Source: Ignavibacteriota bacterium (lineage in GTDB: Bacteria; Bacteroidota; Ignavibacteria; UBA10030). Taken from it: DNA of 64,000 nucleotides. Location: the NCBI GenBank assembly GCA_003170475.1, contig PMZI01000055.1, positions 1-64,000 of the forward strand, given 5' to 3'. Positions 1 through 9,638 of this stretch are shown here, one piece after another. A program made the translations under genes and the position numbers. Within the stretch, counting starts at the first letter, position 1; each line of letters begins with the position of its first letter. The notes beneath the pieces are model-generated. The model was given only the letters and a program-made list of their open reading frames with translations, ran no database searches and had not been told where the DNA came from.

Positions 1-60
1 GCTGGATAGAGCGACAGCCTCCGGAGCTGTAGGCCAGGCGTTCGAATCGCCTCGGGCGCA
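1..60 (+). tRNA. tRNA-Arg (anticodon CCG), 5' end cut by window
   Basis: The window opens inside a tRNA. The D-arm 3' part, the anticodon arm (stem ACAGC/GCTGT, loop CTCCGGA, so anticodon CCG reading CGG for arginine), the T arm (AGGCG-TTCGAAT-CGCCT) and the 3' acceptor strand CGGGCGC with discriminator A are all visible. CCA is not encoded. The missing 5' strand should read GCGCCCG. No terminator is evident before the next gene. Confidence 0.93.
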
Positions 61-105
61 CTTTCTTAACTCTAGACACTACCAAATCAATCGCAGGAAG
101 GATGC

Positions 106-795
106 ATGCTTAAGCCAAAGAAGAAAATCACGAAGAAGGAAATCAAAGAGGACAAGCTGGTGACGACGTACTTTGAGGCCACCACGTGGTATGAGACGAA
201 CAAGAAAATTGTCAATGGGATCCTCGTTGGCGTTGTCGTCCTCGCCATTGTCATCGTCGCCTACATGAACAACGTCACCGCCAACAATGTGAAGGCCAAT
301 ACCGAACTCGGGAAGGTCATTCCGTACTACGATCAGGGCAAATTCGATGTCGCCATCGGAGGCAATCTGCAGGAGAATGTCCGCGGCCTCCAGTCGATCG
401 TGGATGACTATGGCAGCACAAACGCGGGTGAGCTCGCGAAGTTCTATTTGGCGAATGCGTATTTCGCGCAAAATGACTATGAGAAGGCATTGAAGTATTT
501 TCTCAGTGTCAGTGTGAGTGATGATTTGATCACTGCCTCCGCACTTGCCGGAGCCGCTTCATGCTACGAAGCAAAGAGCGATTACGCGAAGGCGGCTTCG
601 ATGTACGAGAAGGCTGCTTTCAAGTCAACCAAAGATGTCAACGCTGCCGAGAATATGTTCCATGCCGCACGGAACTATCTCACATCAGGGAATAAGGAGA
701 AGGCCGCGGAACTGTTCAAGAAGGTGAAAAAGGAATTCCCGACGTCTGTGGTTGCACGGGAAATCGATCGCTGGATTGCCCAGGCAAGCGTCTAA
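106..795 (+). CDS. Membrane-anchored tetratricopeptide-repeat protein
   Basis: The 229-residue protein has a lysine-rich cytoplasmic N-terminus (residues 1-20), a single hydrophobic segment at about 35-54, and an exported helical part with TPR-like helix pairs around 106-137, 146-175 and 183-213 (for example YFAQNDYEKALKYF). The layout resembles the YfgM/BamD-adjacent group of inner-membrane TPR proteins that hold periplasmic partners. That role is inferred from architecture only. AGGAAGG lies about 6 bases before the ATG. The gene sits alone between the tRNA and the phosphatase cluster and is followed by a hairpin. Confidence 0.8.
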   Translation: MLKPKKKITKKEIKEDKLVTTYFEATTWYETNKKIVNGILVGVVVLAIVIVAYMNNVTANNVKANTELGKVIPYYDQGKFDVAIGGNLQENVRGLQSIVDDYGSTNAGELAKFYLANAYFAQNDYEKALKYFLSVSVSDDLITASALAGAASCYEAKSDYAKAASMYEKAAFKSTKDVNAAENMFHAARNYLTSGNKEKAAELFKKVKKEFPTSVVAREIDRWIAQASV

Positions 796-828
796 AACGC
801 GGCTGAAGAGAATTCATTCCAAAGCGAA

Positions 829-863
829 AAGGCGCAGAGAGAACAGTCTATCTCTCGCGCCTT
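829..863 (+). terminator. Hairpin downstream of TPR gene, possible terminator
   Basis: AAGGCGC(A)GAGAGA pairs with TCTCTCGCGCCTT, giving a 13-bp stem with one bulge and an 8-base loop, 34 bases after the TPR stop codon. There is no good T-run after it, so it may be a 3'-end stabiliser and not an intrinsic terminator. Confidence 0.45.
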
Positions 864-982
864 ACCGTTTCCGTGCGAACCCCTCTTCTCTGCAAGAGTC
901 TGCAACTTTTCCCGACATTCGACGAAATACTAGAAGTATTGCGGTCCCTTTCGTTTACGTGGAGTGAAACCCGTCGTCCCCC

Positions 983-3058
983 ATGTCGCGTCTGAAGAAG
1001 ATACTTCTGCTGGTCACAGCGATTGTTCTCTTTCTCGGCATCTATGTTATTGATGTTGTGCGGAATGCTGTCAATCTCGGGGGAAGCGCATGGCTCAACG
1101 TCCGCGAGATCGGGGTCTTTTTCTCGTTCGTCCTTCTCTTCCTTTTCATTCAGCGTGCCCGGGCTTCTCGACCCACTGCCGTACCGAAGAATATCGGGCA
1201 GCTCCTGGCTTACTCCATCTTCGTTCTTGCCTTCGTTGGACTGATCGCCTTTCTCGGGAAGGGGGGATCGGATACCGGCGGCGAACTGTCAGGTTCACCC
1301 GGGGCTGTCGCAACGTTATTCTCATCACTCACTGCCATCGCCCTCGGCATCTTCTCTATCACGACGTTGCTGACGATTCGAGATCTTGTCTTCTATAAGA
1401 GAAAGAAGGGGACAAAGAGGAATTTTGTTGCGTACGCGGTGAGTCTCGTGATTGCAAATACGGCCGCGTTGCCGCTTCTCCCCGGCGAAAGCCAGCTCAT
1501 CGCGTCACTACTCTTCTCCGTCACCGTGGTTCTCATCGTCGTCAATTCATTTAAACAGAACTGGGTAGTCTATCTTTCGCGCAGGGAGAAGCTCTACTCC
1601 ATTGGATATTCGTCTCTGCTGTTCCTGGTCTTTCTTGCAGTGAATGTTCTCATCACGCAGACCGGTCTGGAACATGCGCTCGTGGCCTACCATCCTCCGC
1701 TCCAGAGCTTCATTCAGCTCAATGCGATCTTCGGCGTGATCTATTTCGGAATGGCGTTCGTCAGCACATTATTCCATATGCCCACGGCGGAAGTCTATGA
1801 GCGGAAGCAATCGGAATTGACGTCGCTGCACAATCTCAGCCGGCTTGTGACGCAAGTGTTTGATTTTTCTGATCTCGTAGACAGTGTGACAAGCATGACG
1901 CTGGAAGTGGTGGGAGCGAAGAGCGCCTGGCTGGAGTTGATCAAAGGCCGTAGCGATCAGGGGGATGTGTTGGTGGAAGTCGTCTCTCTCAAGAACATCA
2001 CGCGCCAGCAGATTGAAGCCATCGCCGTCAATAGCGATGTCTCCCTGCGGCAATTTGTCATCGATTCTAAACGGCCATTACTGATCGATGATGTCAACGC
2101 TGACCGCCGGACGAAACATATTAAGAAACTCGATGTGGCCGTCGGATCGCTGATCTGCGTCCCGCTCGCCTCCCATGGAGAACTGATTGGATTCCTGCAT
2201 GCTACGAAAGTCTTCCAATATGGATTTGATCAGGACGACATAGACGTACTCACGACATTCGCCGATCACGTCACCATCGCTATCGAGAACTCCAAACTGA
2301 TCGCCAAATCGCTCGAGCGTGAACGGTTCCAGCAAGAGATCATGGTGGCGCAACAGATGCAAAAGCGTCTGCTTCCGCAGAAGATTCCTTATTATGCTTC
2401 ACTCGATGTCGCGGCGTTATCAGAACCCTCTCTGGAAGTCGGTGGAGACTATTATGATTTTGTAGCTCTTGATACCCATCGGTTCGGAGTCGTGGTTGGC
2501 GATGTGTCCGGCAAAGGCGTCTCGGCGGCATTCTACATGGCAGAGGTCAAAGGTATTTTTCAATCGCTGAGCAGGGTGGCTGCGTCTCCCCGCGACCTTC
2601 TCCTGAGGGCGAATCAGGCACTGGTGGACAGTCTTGAACGAAATGCTTTCATTAGCTTGTTGTACGCAATTTTTGACACGCAGAAATCAACCGTAACGTT
2701 GGCGCGCGCGGGCCACTGCCCGATGATTCATATTTCTGGGAATTCAACGCAGGATGTCCGTCCGACGGGAATGGGTCTCGGACTGACGCACGAAAAGATA
2801 TTCGAAGAATCGACGCAGGAAACAACAATCTCGCTTAAGACAGGAGATGTTTGTATATTCTACACGGACGGCCTCACAGAATCCAGGAATTCGGACGGCG
2901 ATGAGTTCGGGGTTGACCGGTTGGTGAATGTGAGCGTCAATGCCAAACGGAATTCTGCGGAGTCCATCAAAACGTCCATTCTTCAAGAGGTCCGAAACTA
3001 CACGGGCAATTCGACGTATGGAGATGATATGACGCTCGTGGTGGTGAAGATCCTATGA
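983..3058 (+). CDS. Membrane GAF-domain SpoIIE-type PP2C serine phosphatase
   Basis: A 691-residue protein with about seven hydrophobic segments in residues 5-265, a GAF domain at about 285-440, a short coiled linker, and a C-terminal SpoIIE/RsbU phosphatase domain at about 450-690. Phosphatase motifs present are VGGDYYDF, GDVSGKGVSAAF, RAGHCP, YTDGLTE and DDMTLVVV, which include the metal-binding aspartates and glycines. In this family the enzyme dephosphorylates a STAS anti-sigma-factor antagonist, so membrane or GAF-sensed signals feed partner switching. The STAS and kinase genes follow directly, which supports that role. The signal sensed is unknown. Confidence 0.9.
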   Translation: MSRLKKILLLVTAIVLFLGIYVIDVVRNAVNLGGSAWLNVREIGVFFSFVLLFLFIQRARASRPTAVPKNIGQLLAYSIFVLAFVGLIAFLGKGGSDTGGELSGSPGAVATLFSSLTAIALGIFSITTLLTIRDLVFYKRKKGTKRNFVAYAVSLVIANTAALPLLPGESQLIASLLFSVTVVLIVVNSFKQNWVVYLSRREKLYSIGYSSLLFLVFLAVNVLITQTGLEHALVAYHPPLQSFIQLNAIFGVIYFGMAFVSTLFHMPTAEVYERKQSELTSLHNLSRLVTQVFDFSDLVDSVTSMTLEVVGAKSAWLELIKGRSDQGDVLVEVVSLKNITRQQIEAIAVNSDVSLRQFVIDSKRPLLIDDVNADRRTKHIKKLDVAVGSLICVPLASHGELIGFLHATKVFQYGFDQDDIDVLTTFADHVTIAIENSKLIAKSLERERFQQEIMVAQQMQKRLLPQKIPYYASLDVAALSEPSLEVGGDYYDFVALDTHRFGVVVGDVSGKGVSAAFYMAEVKGIFQSLSRVAASPRDLLLRANQALVDSLERNAFISLLYAIFDTQKSTVTLARAGHCPMIHISGNSTQDVRPTGMGLGLTHEKIFEESTQETTISLKTGDVCIFYTDGLTESRNSDGDEFGVDRLVNVSVNAKRNSAESIKTSILQEVRNYTGNSTYGDDMTLVVVKIL

Positions 3059-3160
3059 AGAAACTTCAATGGTGCAGCCGCAAAAGCGGACAGATGTGTT
3101 GTGCAGGAGGACAGGGCAGAGGCTATGCACTTTCATCGACTCAAGAAGGAGTAATCCACC

Positions 3161-3520
3161 ATGGCTGATTTCAAGGTCCATCAACGAGATGGCGAAGGTG
3201 TCAGCGTGATCGACCTGAAAGGGTATCTCGATGCGCACACTGCTCCGGATCTCGAAAACGCCTTTCAGAAATTGCTGAGCGACAGGAAATATAACATCGT
3301 CGTGAACTGTAAGGAACTGACCTACATCAGTAGTGCCGGTCTGGGTGTCTTTATGGCGTTCATCGAAGATGTTCGAAAGAACCAAGGCGACATCAAGTTG
3401 TCCAATATGTCTCCGAAGGTTTACAACGTCTTCGACTTGCTGGGCTTTCCGATTTTGTACGAGATCTTCAAGGATGAGCAGGAAGCAGTCGTCCGTTTTC
3501 GTGCAACATTGAAACCGTAG
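3161..3520 (+). CDS. STAS-domain anti-sigma factor antagonist (SpoIIAA/RsbV-like)
   Basis: The 119-residue protein is a single STAS domain. The phosphorylation loop reads LTYISSAGLGVF, with Ser57/Ser58 in place of the usual DSSGL; the aspartate before the serines is replaced by isoleucine. In known systems the dephosphorylated form captures the RsbW-type kinase and frees a sigma factor or other target. GGAG lies upstream of the ATG, and the gene is flanked by a phosphatase and a kinase of the same pathway, so it is almost certainly the switch protein of this module. The sigma factor or other output is not encoded nearby. Confidence 0.9.
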   Translation: MADFKVHQRDGEGVSVIDLKGYLDAHTAPDLENAFQKLLSDRKYNIVVNCKELTYISSAGLGVFMAFIEDVRKNQGDIKLSNMSPKVYNVFDLLGFPILYEIFKDEQEAVVRFRATLKP

Positions 3521-3562
3521 CGCTTCGGCGATAGTACGCTCACCTACGAAAAGTGTGTACCA

Positions 3563-4009
3563 ATGGCCGCTAAGGCACAGAAACTGAGCAAGACGATCGA
3601 GAGCCGCACGGACAATCTCCTGGAGGTAAGGGAGTTTGTTCTCCGCGCGTCCCGCGAATTTGGCTTCTCCGAGGAGGAGGCCTCAAAGATCGTCCTGGCA
3701 GTTGATGAAGCCTGCACCAACGTCATTAAACATGCGTATCAATTTGCACCGGATCGGAAAATCGAGATTGTCATCCGACCGGTCAAAGACAGTATGCAGA
3801 TTACGGTGATAGACGATGGAACATCCTTCAATCCTTCCATCGCAAAACTTCCAGACCTCAAACAGCACCTCAGCCACTACCGGCGCGGAGGGTTGGGCAT
3901 CTATTTGATGCGAACCCTGATGGACAAGGTCGAATACAAATATGCGCCGGGAAAAAGGAACGAAGTCCGGTTGACCAAGTATCTGACCGCCAGTGAACCG
4001 AGCGCTTAA
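3563..4009 (+). CDS. RsbW-like anti-sigma factor / serine kinase (HATPase_c)
   Basis: A 148-residue GHKL ATP-binding protein. The N box is VDEACTNVIKHAY (about residues 49-61), the G1 box VIDDGTSFNP and the G2 box GGLGIYLMRTLMD. It lacks a histidine dimerisation domain, as expected for the RsbW/SpoIIAB family, which phosphorylates STAS antagonists and sequesters a partner. It lies 42 bases after the STAS gene and overlaps the following phosphatase gene by 17 bases, so production of kinase and second phosphatase is probably coupled. Confidence 0.9.
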   Translation: MAAKAQKLSKTIESRTDNLLEVREFVLRASREFGFSEEEASKIVLAVDEACTNVIKHAYQFAPDRKIEIVIRPVKDSMQITVIDDGTSFNPSIAKLPDLKQHLSHYRRGGLGIYLMRTLMDKVEYKYAPGKRNEVRLTKYLTASEPSA

Positions 4010-5777
4010 AGCCAAACCATCCTCGAAAACCGTACCATCCGCTCAGAAACGACTGCGCACTTCTGTCAAAGGAAGCGCTGACGTTTCCGATGTCGTGCCC
4101 CTGTTCGAATTCAGCAATGTTGTCAACTCCTCCGTCGACCTGAAGTTTATTCTTGGAACAGTTCTCTTGACCGTCATGGGCAAGATGCTCGTTTCCAAAG
4201 GTATGGTGTTGCTGAAGCGCGAGCCCGGAGAGTTTGAAGTGGTCAATGCAAAGGGGGTTGACCCTCTGACCATTGGGAAGAAGATCGAAATCGACAGGCC
4301 TATCCGGAGTGTCGAACACGCCGATCGTGTCCGGGCTACTCAGCCGTGGATGAGTTTCTTCCGCGAACACAGCCAGAAGCTCCTTGTCCCCATCCTTGCT
4401 CAGAAACGCATCATTGGCCTCTTGACTCTCGGAGATCGACTGGGGGGAAAGAAATACACAAAGACTGAGCATCAACTCATCAATTCGCTTGTGAATCTCT
4501 CGGCGGCTGCGATCGAGAAGGCCCTCATGATCAAGCAGCTCCGTGACGTCAACCGGAGCCTCGATCGGAAGTACCAGGAGTTAAATACGCTTTTCGATCT
4601 GAGCAAGGAATTTAATATTATCCTGGATGCGGAGAAAGTCATCCGGTTGCTGACGTTTTCGTTGATGGGTCAGATCGGTGTGAACCGCTATGCCTTCTGT
4701 CTTGAAGACGGAGGGAAACTTCGTTTCGCGGCCTCGAAGCTCGATACGGAAGTTCGATCAACGGAAGTACTTCGCTCGCTTTGTGCACTGAAGGGGGCCG
4801 ACCTGGTTGAGAACCTCGCTAAGCAGAAGAGGTTTTTCATCGTCGCGGAATTTCTGGCGCAGATTGGAATTGTTGCTGTCGTGCCGATGCAAATCCAGAA
4901 CCAGGTGAAGGGAGCCGTCCTTCTCGGAGAGAAGCTCCGTGGAGCGGATTATACGAAGGGTGACCTGGAATTTCTGTACTCACTGGCGAATCTCGCTATT
5001 ATTTCGATCGAAAATGCGAGACTTTTCCGCGAAGCGATTGAGAAGCAAAAAATGGAGGATGAACTCGCGATAGCCCGTGAAATTCAGCAAGGACTTCTGC
5101 CAACAACGCTTCCAAAAATTCCGGGATTTGAGGTCGCAGCTATTAACATCACCTCAAAGCAGGTGGGCGGTGATTATTACGATGTTCTGCCGATCCATTT
5201 TGACGAGTACATTCTTGTGATCGGAGACGTCTCTGGTAAAGGGACGCCTGCAGCTTTGCTCATGGCGAACGTCCAGGCGGCGCTTCGCGCATTTGCGCCG
5301 ATGGGTATGTCGCTCCCCGTTGCTACGGCGCGAATCAATGATTTGACCTGCTCAAATACCGGTCAGGATAAGTTCATTACTTTCTTCTGGGGATCTCTGA
5401 ATAGTGTGACAAAGGAGTTCCGATACGTGAACGCCGGCCACAATCCTCCTTTTCTCTTGAGGGCAGACGGCACGATTGAAAGACTCGAGCTTGGAGGTAT
5501 CATCCTTGGACTCATGAAAACTCTGACACCTTACCAGGAAGGCAGTGTGACCCTTGGTCAGGGAGACGTTGTCTTCATGTTTACGGATGGTGTCAGCGAG
5601 GCAATGGACTCGCAGGAAGTCGATTTCACAGAAGAACGCCTCGAGGAGGTTTTGAAGACCGTTCGGACAAAGACTCCCTCAGAGATCATCCACGCAGTGC
5701 AAGCTGCACTTGAAACGCACACACAAGGCACGCCGCAATCAGACGACATCACGGTCCTCGTCATCAAAGCACTGTGA
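3993..5777 (+). CDS. Cytoplasmic double-GAF SpoIIE-type PP2C phosphatase
   Basis: A 594-residue protein without membrane segments: GAF-like domains at about 30-190 and 205-350, then a SpoIIE phosphatase domain at about 365-594 (AREIQQGLLP, VGGDYYDV, GDVSGKGTPAAL, NAGHNPP, FTDGVSEA, DDITVLVI). The start is a GTG inside the end of the kinase gene; no better ATG keeps the first GAF domain whole. It is the second phosphatase of the same partner-switching module. The membrane phosphatase at 983 would give one input and this soluble sensor another. The ligands of its GAF domains cannot be told from sequence. Confidence 0.88.
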   Translation: MNRALKAKPSSKTVPSAQKRLRTSVKGSADVSDVVPLFEFSNVVNSSVDLKFILGTVLLTVMGKMLVSKGMVLLKREPGEFEVVNAKGVDPLTIGKKIEIDRPIRSVEHADRVRATQPWMSFFREHSQKLLVPILAQKRIIGLLTLGDRLGGKKYTKTEHQLINSLVNLSAAAIEKALMIKQLRDVNRSLDRKYQELNTLFDLSKEFNIILDAEKVIRLLTFSLMGQIGVNRYAFCLEDGGKLRFAASKLDTEVRSTEVLRSLCALKGADLVENLAKQKRFFIVAEFLAQIGIVAVVPMQIQNQVKGAVLLGEKLRGADYTKGDLEFLYSLANLAIISIENARLFREAIEKQKMEDELAIAREIQQGLLPTTLPKIPGFEVAAINITSKQVGGDYYDVLPIHFDEYILVIGDVSGKGTPAALLMANVQAALRAFAPMGMSLPVATARINDLTCSNTGQDKFITFFWGSLNSVTKEFRYVNAGHNPPFLLRADGTIERLELGGIILGLMKTLTPYQEGSVTLGQGDVVFMFTDGVSEAMDSQEVDFTEERLEEVLKTVRTKTPSEIIHAVQAALETHTQGTPQSDDITVLVIKAL

Positions 5778-5835
5778 TGTGTCGCATCGTAGGTTCCTCC
5801 CGGGTTCTCACACAACGGCGCATTCGCTCCCTGCA

Positions 5836-5864
5836 TTGAAATTGGGTCACGTATTTGCTACATT
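5836..5864 (+). promoter_or_regulatory. Sigma70-like promoter upstream of leuS
   Basis: TTGAAA, 17-base spacer, TACATT, ending about 92 bases before the leuS start. The same two hexamers with the same spacing recur at 23873. Confidence 0.55.
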
Positions 5865-5956
5865 CCAGTGGAGTTCAGCTGTATTCAAGAGGTGGGTTTG
5901 GTGAGGGTTGATGTGCTGAATCGAATGGAATCAAGGAGAAAGGATTCATTGATCTA

Positions 5957-8539
5957 ATGAAGTATCAGTTTCTGGATATCGAAAAGAAGTGGCAACAATA
6001 TTGGGAGAGCAATCGCACCTTCCGCACCGACGATGACACCGGGAAGCCGAAACTTTATGTTCTGGATATGTATCCGTATCCATCGGGAGCAGGACTGCAC
6101 GTGGGTCACCCTGAGGGATATACGGCGACGGATATCATCTGCCGTTACAAACGGATGAACGGGTTCAACGTTTTGCATCCTATGGGTTGGGACGCATTTG
6201 GGCTTCCCGCTGAGCGCTACGCGATGCAGACCAACATTCATCCGCGGGTGACGACGGAAGAAAATGTCAATACGTTCCGCCGTCAGATCAAGATGATCGG
6301 GTTGAGTTACGATTGGGATCGGGAAATCAACACCACGGATCCGGGCTACTATAAATGGACACAATGGATATTTCTTAAGATCTATGATTCATGGTTCGAT
6401 CCTCGGTTGAAGAAGGCTCAACCGATTCAGACTCTCGAAGAAGAACTGACATCCCGCGGTTCTGCAGGATTGCCTCTTGAAGAACATTTTACAGCCGAAG
6501 AGTGGAAGAGGAAATCCCCAAAAGAACGGCACGATTTTCTGGCGCAATTCAGGCTCGCATTCGTAGCGGAGATTCCTGTCAATTGGTGCGAGGGATTGGG
6601 AACCGTGTTGGCCAATGAGGAAGTGGCAGAATGGACTGAGAAAGGCTATACCGTCGAGCGGCGACCGATGCGGCAATGGATGATGCGGATAACGGCATAT
6701 GCCGAGCGACTTCTGGAAGATGCAAAGGAACTCGATTGGCCCGTTTCGACCACGGAACAGCAGCGCAACTGGATTGGGCGGTCTGAAGGCGCCGAAATTG
6801 ATTTCCCGTTAAAAGGGCGTGCGGACTCCTTGCGTGTTTTCACGACAAGAGCTGACACATTGTTCGGCGCGACTTACATGGTTCTGGCGCCGGAACATCC
6901 ACTGGTGGAGAGCCTTACCGCTGAACACTTGCGCTCTGCGATTGCTGGCTATAAAGCACAGGCTTCCACAAAATCAGAGCTTGAGCGGGGGATTGAAAAA
7001 GACAAGACGGGAGTTTTCATCGGTGCGTACGCGATCAATCCTGCCACCAAACAAGAAATCCCGCTCTGGATAGCGGATTACGTTTTGATGGGGTATGGCA
7101 CCGGAGCGATCATGGCAGTTCCAGGGCATGACGAACGCGATGCGGAATTTGCGAAGAAGTTTCACCTGCCAATCATTCAGGTTGTTGACGGCGGACCGGG
7201 AGCTGCTGAAATCTTTGTTGATGATGGTGTGAGTGTGAACTCGGCAAATGATGAGATTTCTTTGAATGGATTGAAGACGCCAGAGGCCAACCGCACGATT
7301 ACCAGTTGGCTCGAAAAGAAGAAACTTGGGAAAGCCACCGTTCAATATAAGTTAAGGGACTGGCTCTTCTCGCGGCAGCGCTACTGGGGCGAGCCGATCC
7401 CGATCATCTACCTGGAAGACGGGACGATGAAGGCGCTTCCTGAGACTGACCTCCCACTGCTTCTTCCGGATCTCAAGAAGTTTCAGCCAAGCGGCACGAC
7501 TGAGTCACCACTGGCATTGGCCACGGATTGGATTAATGTGATTGATCCAGAGACTGGCCTAAAAGGTCGGAGGGAAACCAACACTATGCCCCAATGGGCG
7601 GGGTCTTGCTGGTATTATTTGCGGTACATCGATCCGCACAATGACAAAGAATTCTGCTCGAGCTCAAAAGAGCGCTACTGGATGCCTGTCGATCTCTATG
7701 TCGGTGGTTCAGAGCACGCGGTCCTCCATCTCATGTACGCCCGGTTCTGGCACAAGGTTCTTTTCGACTTGGGTCATGTGAGCACAAAGGAACCGTTCAC
7801 GCGATTGCGCCATCAAGGGATTATTCTAGGAGAAGATTCGCGAAAGATGTCAAAATCGCGAGGAAACGTCGTCAACCCTGATGACGTCATTGCAGAGTAT
7901 GGATCGGACTCTATGAGGTTGTTCGAAATGTTTATGGGGCCCATCGAAGAGATGAAGCCGTGGAGCACGAAGGGGGTAGAGGGTGTCTTTCGATTCTTGA
8001 ATCGGGTTTGGCGTCTTTTTGTGAAGGAGGACATAGGTCTAAACCCGGCAATCGTGAATAAACAAGCGACGCCGGATTTCGAACGCCTCTTCCACCAAAC
8101 CGTGAAAAAAGTGGGGGAGGATATTGAGGCGCTTCGGTTCAATACCGCGATATCTCAGCTCATGATCTTCATTAACGAGGCGATGAAGCTTGAAGAACTT
8201 CCACGGAAAGAACTTGAGCAGTTTCTCTTGTTGCTGGCTCCTTTTGCACCACACATCGCTGAGGAGCTCTGGGAGGCCACGGGGCATAAAGGCTCACTGG
8301 CTTTTGAGCCATGGCCATCATTTGACGACGCAAAAACAATTGAAGACAGAGTTGAGATAGTTCTGCAAGTCAATGGAAAAGTGAGAGGTAAGCTCGAAGT
8401 ACCTCAAGGAACGAACGAGCAGGAAATCGAGCGGCTGGCTCGCCTCGATGCGAACATTCTCCGGCACCTCGAAGGCAAGAAGGTCATTCGTACGATCGTT
8501 GTCAAAAACAAGCTTGTTAATATCGTCGTTGGAGGCTGA
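5957..8539 (+). CDS. leuS: Leucyl-tRNA synthetase
   Basis: The 860-residue length is standard for bacterial LeuRS. The class Ia HIGH motif appears as HVGH within [17 protein letters not shown] near residue 40, and the KMSKS loop as [11 protein letters not shown] near residue 630. The CP1 editing region contains the expected [12 protein letters not shown] and [15 protein letters not shown] segments, and the tRNA-binding C-terminus ends in [11 protein letters not shown]. It charges tRNA-Leu in the cytoplasm and proofreads mischarged tRNA. A promoter lies upstream and GGAG about 15 bases before the ATG. The next gene starts 9 bases after the stop. Confidence 0.98.
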   Translation: MKYQFLDIEKKWQQYWESNRTFRTDDDTGKPKLYVLDMYPYPSGAGLHVGHPEGYTATDIICRYKRMNGFNVLHPMGWDAFGLPAERYAMQTNIHPRVTTEENVNTFRRQIKMIGLSYDWDREINTTDPGYYKWTQWIFLKIYDSWFDPRLKKAQPIQTLEEELTSRGSAGLPLEEHFTAEEWKRKSPKERHDFLAQFRLAFVAEIPVNWCEGLGTVLANEEVAEWTEKGYTVERRPMRQWMMRITAYAERLLEDAKELDWPVSTTEQQRNWIGRSEGAEIDFPLKGRADSLRVFTTRADTLFGATYMVLAPEHPLVESLTAEHLRSAIAGYKAQASTKSELERGIEKDKTGVFIGAYAINPATKQEIPLWIADYVLMGYGTGAIMAVPGHDERDAEFAKKFHLPIIQVVDGGPGAAEIFVDDGVSVNSANDEISLNGLKTPEANRTITSWLEKKKLGKATVQYKLRDWLFSRQRYWGEPIPIIYLEDGTMKALPETDLPLLLPDLKKFQPSGTTESPLALATDWINVIDPETGLKGRRETNTMPQWAGSCWYYLRYIDPHNDKEFCSSSKERYWMPVDLYVGGSEHAVLHLMYARFWHKVLFDLGHVSTKEPFTRLRHQGIILGEDSRKMSKSRGNVVNPDDVIAEYGSDSMRLFEMFMGPIEEMKPWSTKGVEGVFRFLNRVWRLFVKEDIGLNPAIVNKQATPDFERLFHQTVKKVGEDIEALRFNTAISQLMIFINEAMKLEELPRKELEQFLLLLAPFAPHIAEELWEATGHKGSLAFEPWPSFDDAKTIEDRVEIVLQVNGKVRGKLEVPQGTNEQEIERLARLDANILRHLEGKKVIRTIVVKNKLVNIVVGG

Positions 8540-8547
8540 GGCATCTC

Positions 8548-9315
8548 TTGGCGACTCTTTCTGTCATCATCATTACAAAAAACGAGGAGCATAATATCGT
8601 TGACTGCCTTGAATCTGTGAGGTGGGCGAATGAGCTTGTTGTCGTCGACGGTGGGAGTGATGATAAGACGGTCGAGTTGGCTCGTAAATGCGCTCAGAAG
8701 GTCTATGTCAAGCCTTGGGAGGGATATGCTGCAGCAAAAAACTTTGCCCTCCAGCAATGCGTTTGCGATTGGATCCTCTGGTTGGACGCGGATGAAAGGG
8801 TAACAAAAGAGTTAGGAGCGGAGATACAAGCCCTTCTGAATCAAGAATTTACGACGGTTGTCGGATTTGAAGTCGCAAGAAGAGCTTTCTTCCTTGGCAA
8901 GTGGATCAAGCATTGTGGATGGTATCCTGGATATGTTCTTCGGCTGTTTCGTCGGGGGTCTGCCCACTGGTCAGACAAAAGAGTCCACGAACATTTGGAG
9001 ATTGGGGGAGTCACCGGCAGACTTAGTGCGGATTTGATGCACTATACAGATCCGAACTTGTGGCACTATTTCGATAAATTTAACAGGTATACTACGCTGG
9101 CTGCGGAAGAACTCACAACAAGGGGTGAGCGCTTTCGGTTGAGCCAATTGACGGTGCGACCGATCTGGTTGTTTGTAAAGATGTATTTTCTCAAGTTGGG
9201 GTTTCTGGATGGAGTTCAAGGATTCATTTTATGTGTGCTGTCGAGCTGCTATGTCTTCACAAAATATGCTAAACTCTGGGAATTAACTCATTCAAAGGTA
9301 AGGAGTAAGGCGTGA
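8548..9315 (+). CDS. Glycosyltransferase family 2, WaaE/KdtX-like
   Basis: A 255-residue GT2 enzyme: SVIIITKNEEHNIVDCL at the N-terminus, VVDGGSDD, and the metal-binding LDADERV motif near residue 80. A hydrophobic segment near the C-terminus may sit at the membrane. The fold and length match the WaaE/KdtX group, which adds a sugar to the LPS inner core; the exact sugar is not predictable. The TTG start has GGAGG about 12 bases upstream, overlapping the end of leuS. It overlaps the following DUF1844 gene by one base. Confidence 0.85.
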   Translation: MATLSVIIITKNEEHNIVDCLESVRWANELVVVDGGSDDKTVELARKCAQKVYVKPWEGYAAAKNFALQQCVCDWILWLDADERVTKELGAEIQALLNQEFTTVVGFEVARRAFFLGKWIKHCGWYPGYVLRLFRRGSAHWSDKRVHEHLEIGGVTGRLSADLMHYTDPNLWHYFDKFNRYTTLAAEELTTRGERFRLSQLTVRPIWLFVKMYFLKLGFLDGVQGFILCVLSSCYVFTKYAKLWELTHSKVRSKA

Positions 9316-9638
9316 TGGCAGAAAGCGAAAAAGATACCGCACTTTTCATGGGTTTGGTGTTGATGTTCCATGCTGCAGCGATGCAGCACATGGGAAAAAC
9401 AAAGAACCCGATCTCGGATAAAGTGGAACGTAGCTTGGATCAAGCTCAATTCGTCATTGATACGTTGGATGCCCTGGTGACCAAAACGAAGGGAAACCTG
9501 AGTGATGAGGAAAACCGATTCCTGACAAACGTCGTGAAGGAACTAAAACTGAATTACGTGGAAGAATTAGCGAAGGATCAGAAGCCGGTCGCGGAACCCG
9601 GAGAAGTTCATCCCCAGGAAAGTAAGGAAAGCCAATGA
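9315..9638 (+). CDS. DUF1844 family protein
   Basis: A 107-residue, mostly helical protein matching the DUF1844 pattern (LFMGLVLMFHAAAMQHMGK followed by a charged helical hairpin with ISDKVERSLDQAQFVIDTL). The family has no established function. A GTG lies one codon upstream of the chosen ATG; AAGGAG sits 8-10 bases before this ATG. It is sandwiched by overlaps between the glycosyltransferase and nadK, so it is clearly cotranslated with them. The C-terminal 15 residues are charged and probably disordered. Confidence 0.85.
   Translation: MAESEKDTALFMGLVLMFHAAAMQHMGKTKNPISDKVERSLDQAQFVIDTLDALVTKTKGNLSDEENRFLTNVVKELKLNYVEELAKDQKPVAEPGEVHPQESKESQ

Noticed and set aside
3870-4475. 201-codon minus-strand open frame
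   Set aside because: Lies antisense to the RsbW-like and GAF/SpoIIE genes, which have clear domains; no motif and no ribosome site of its own.
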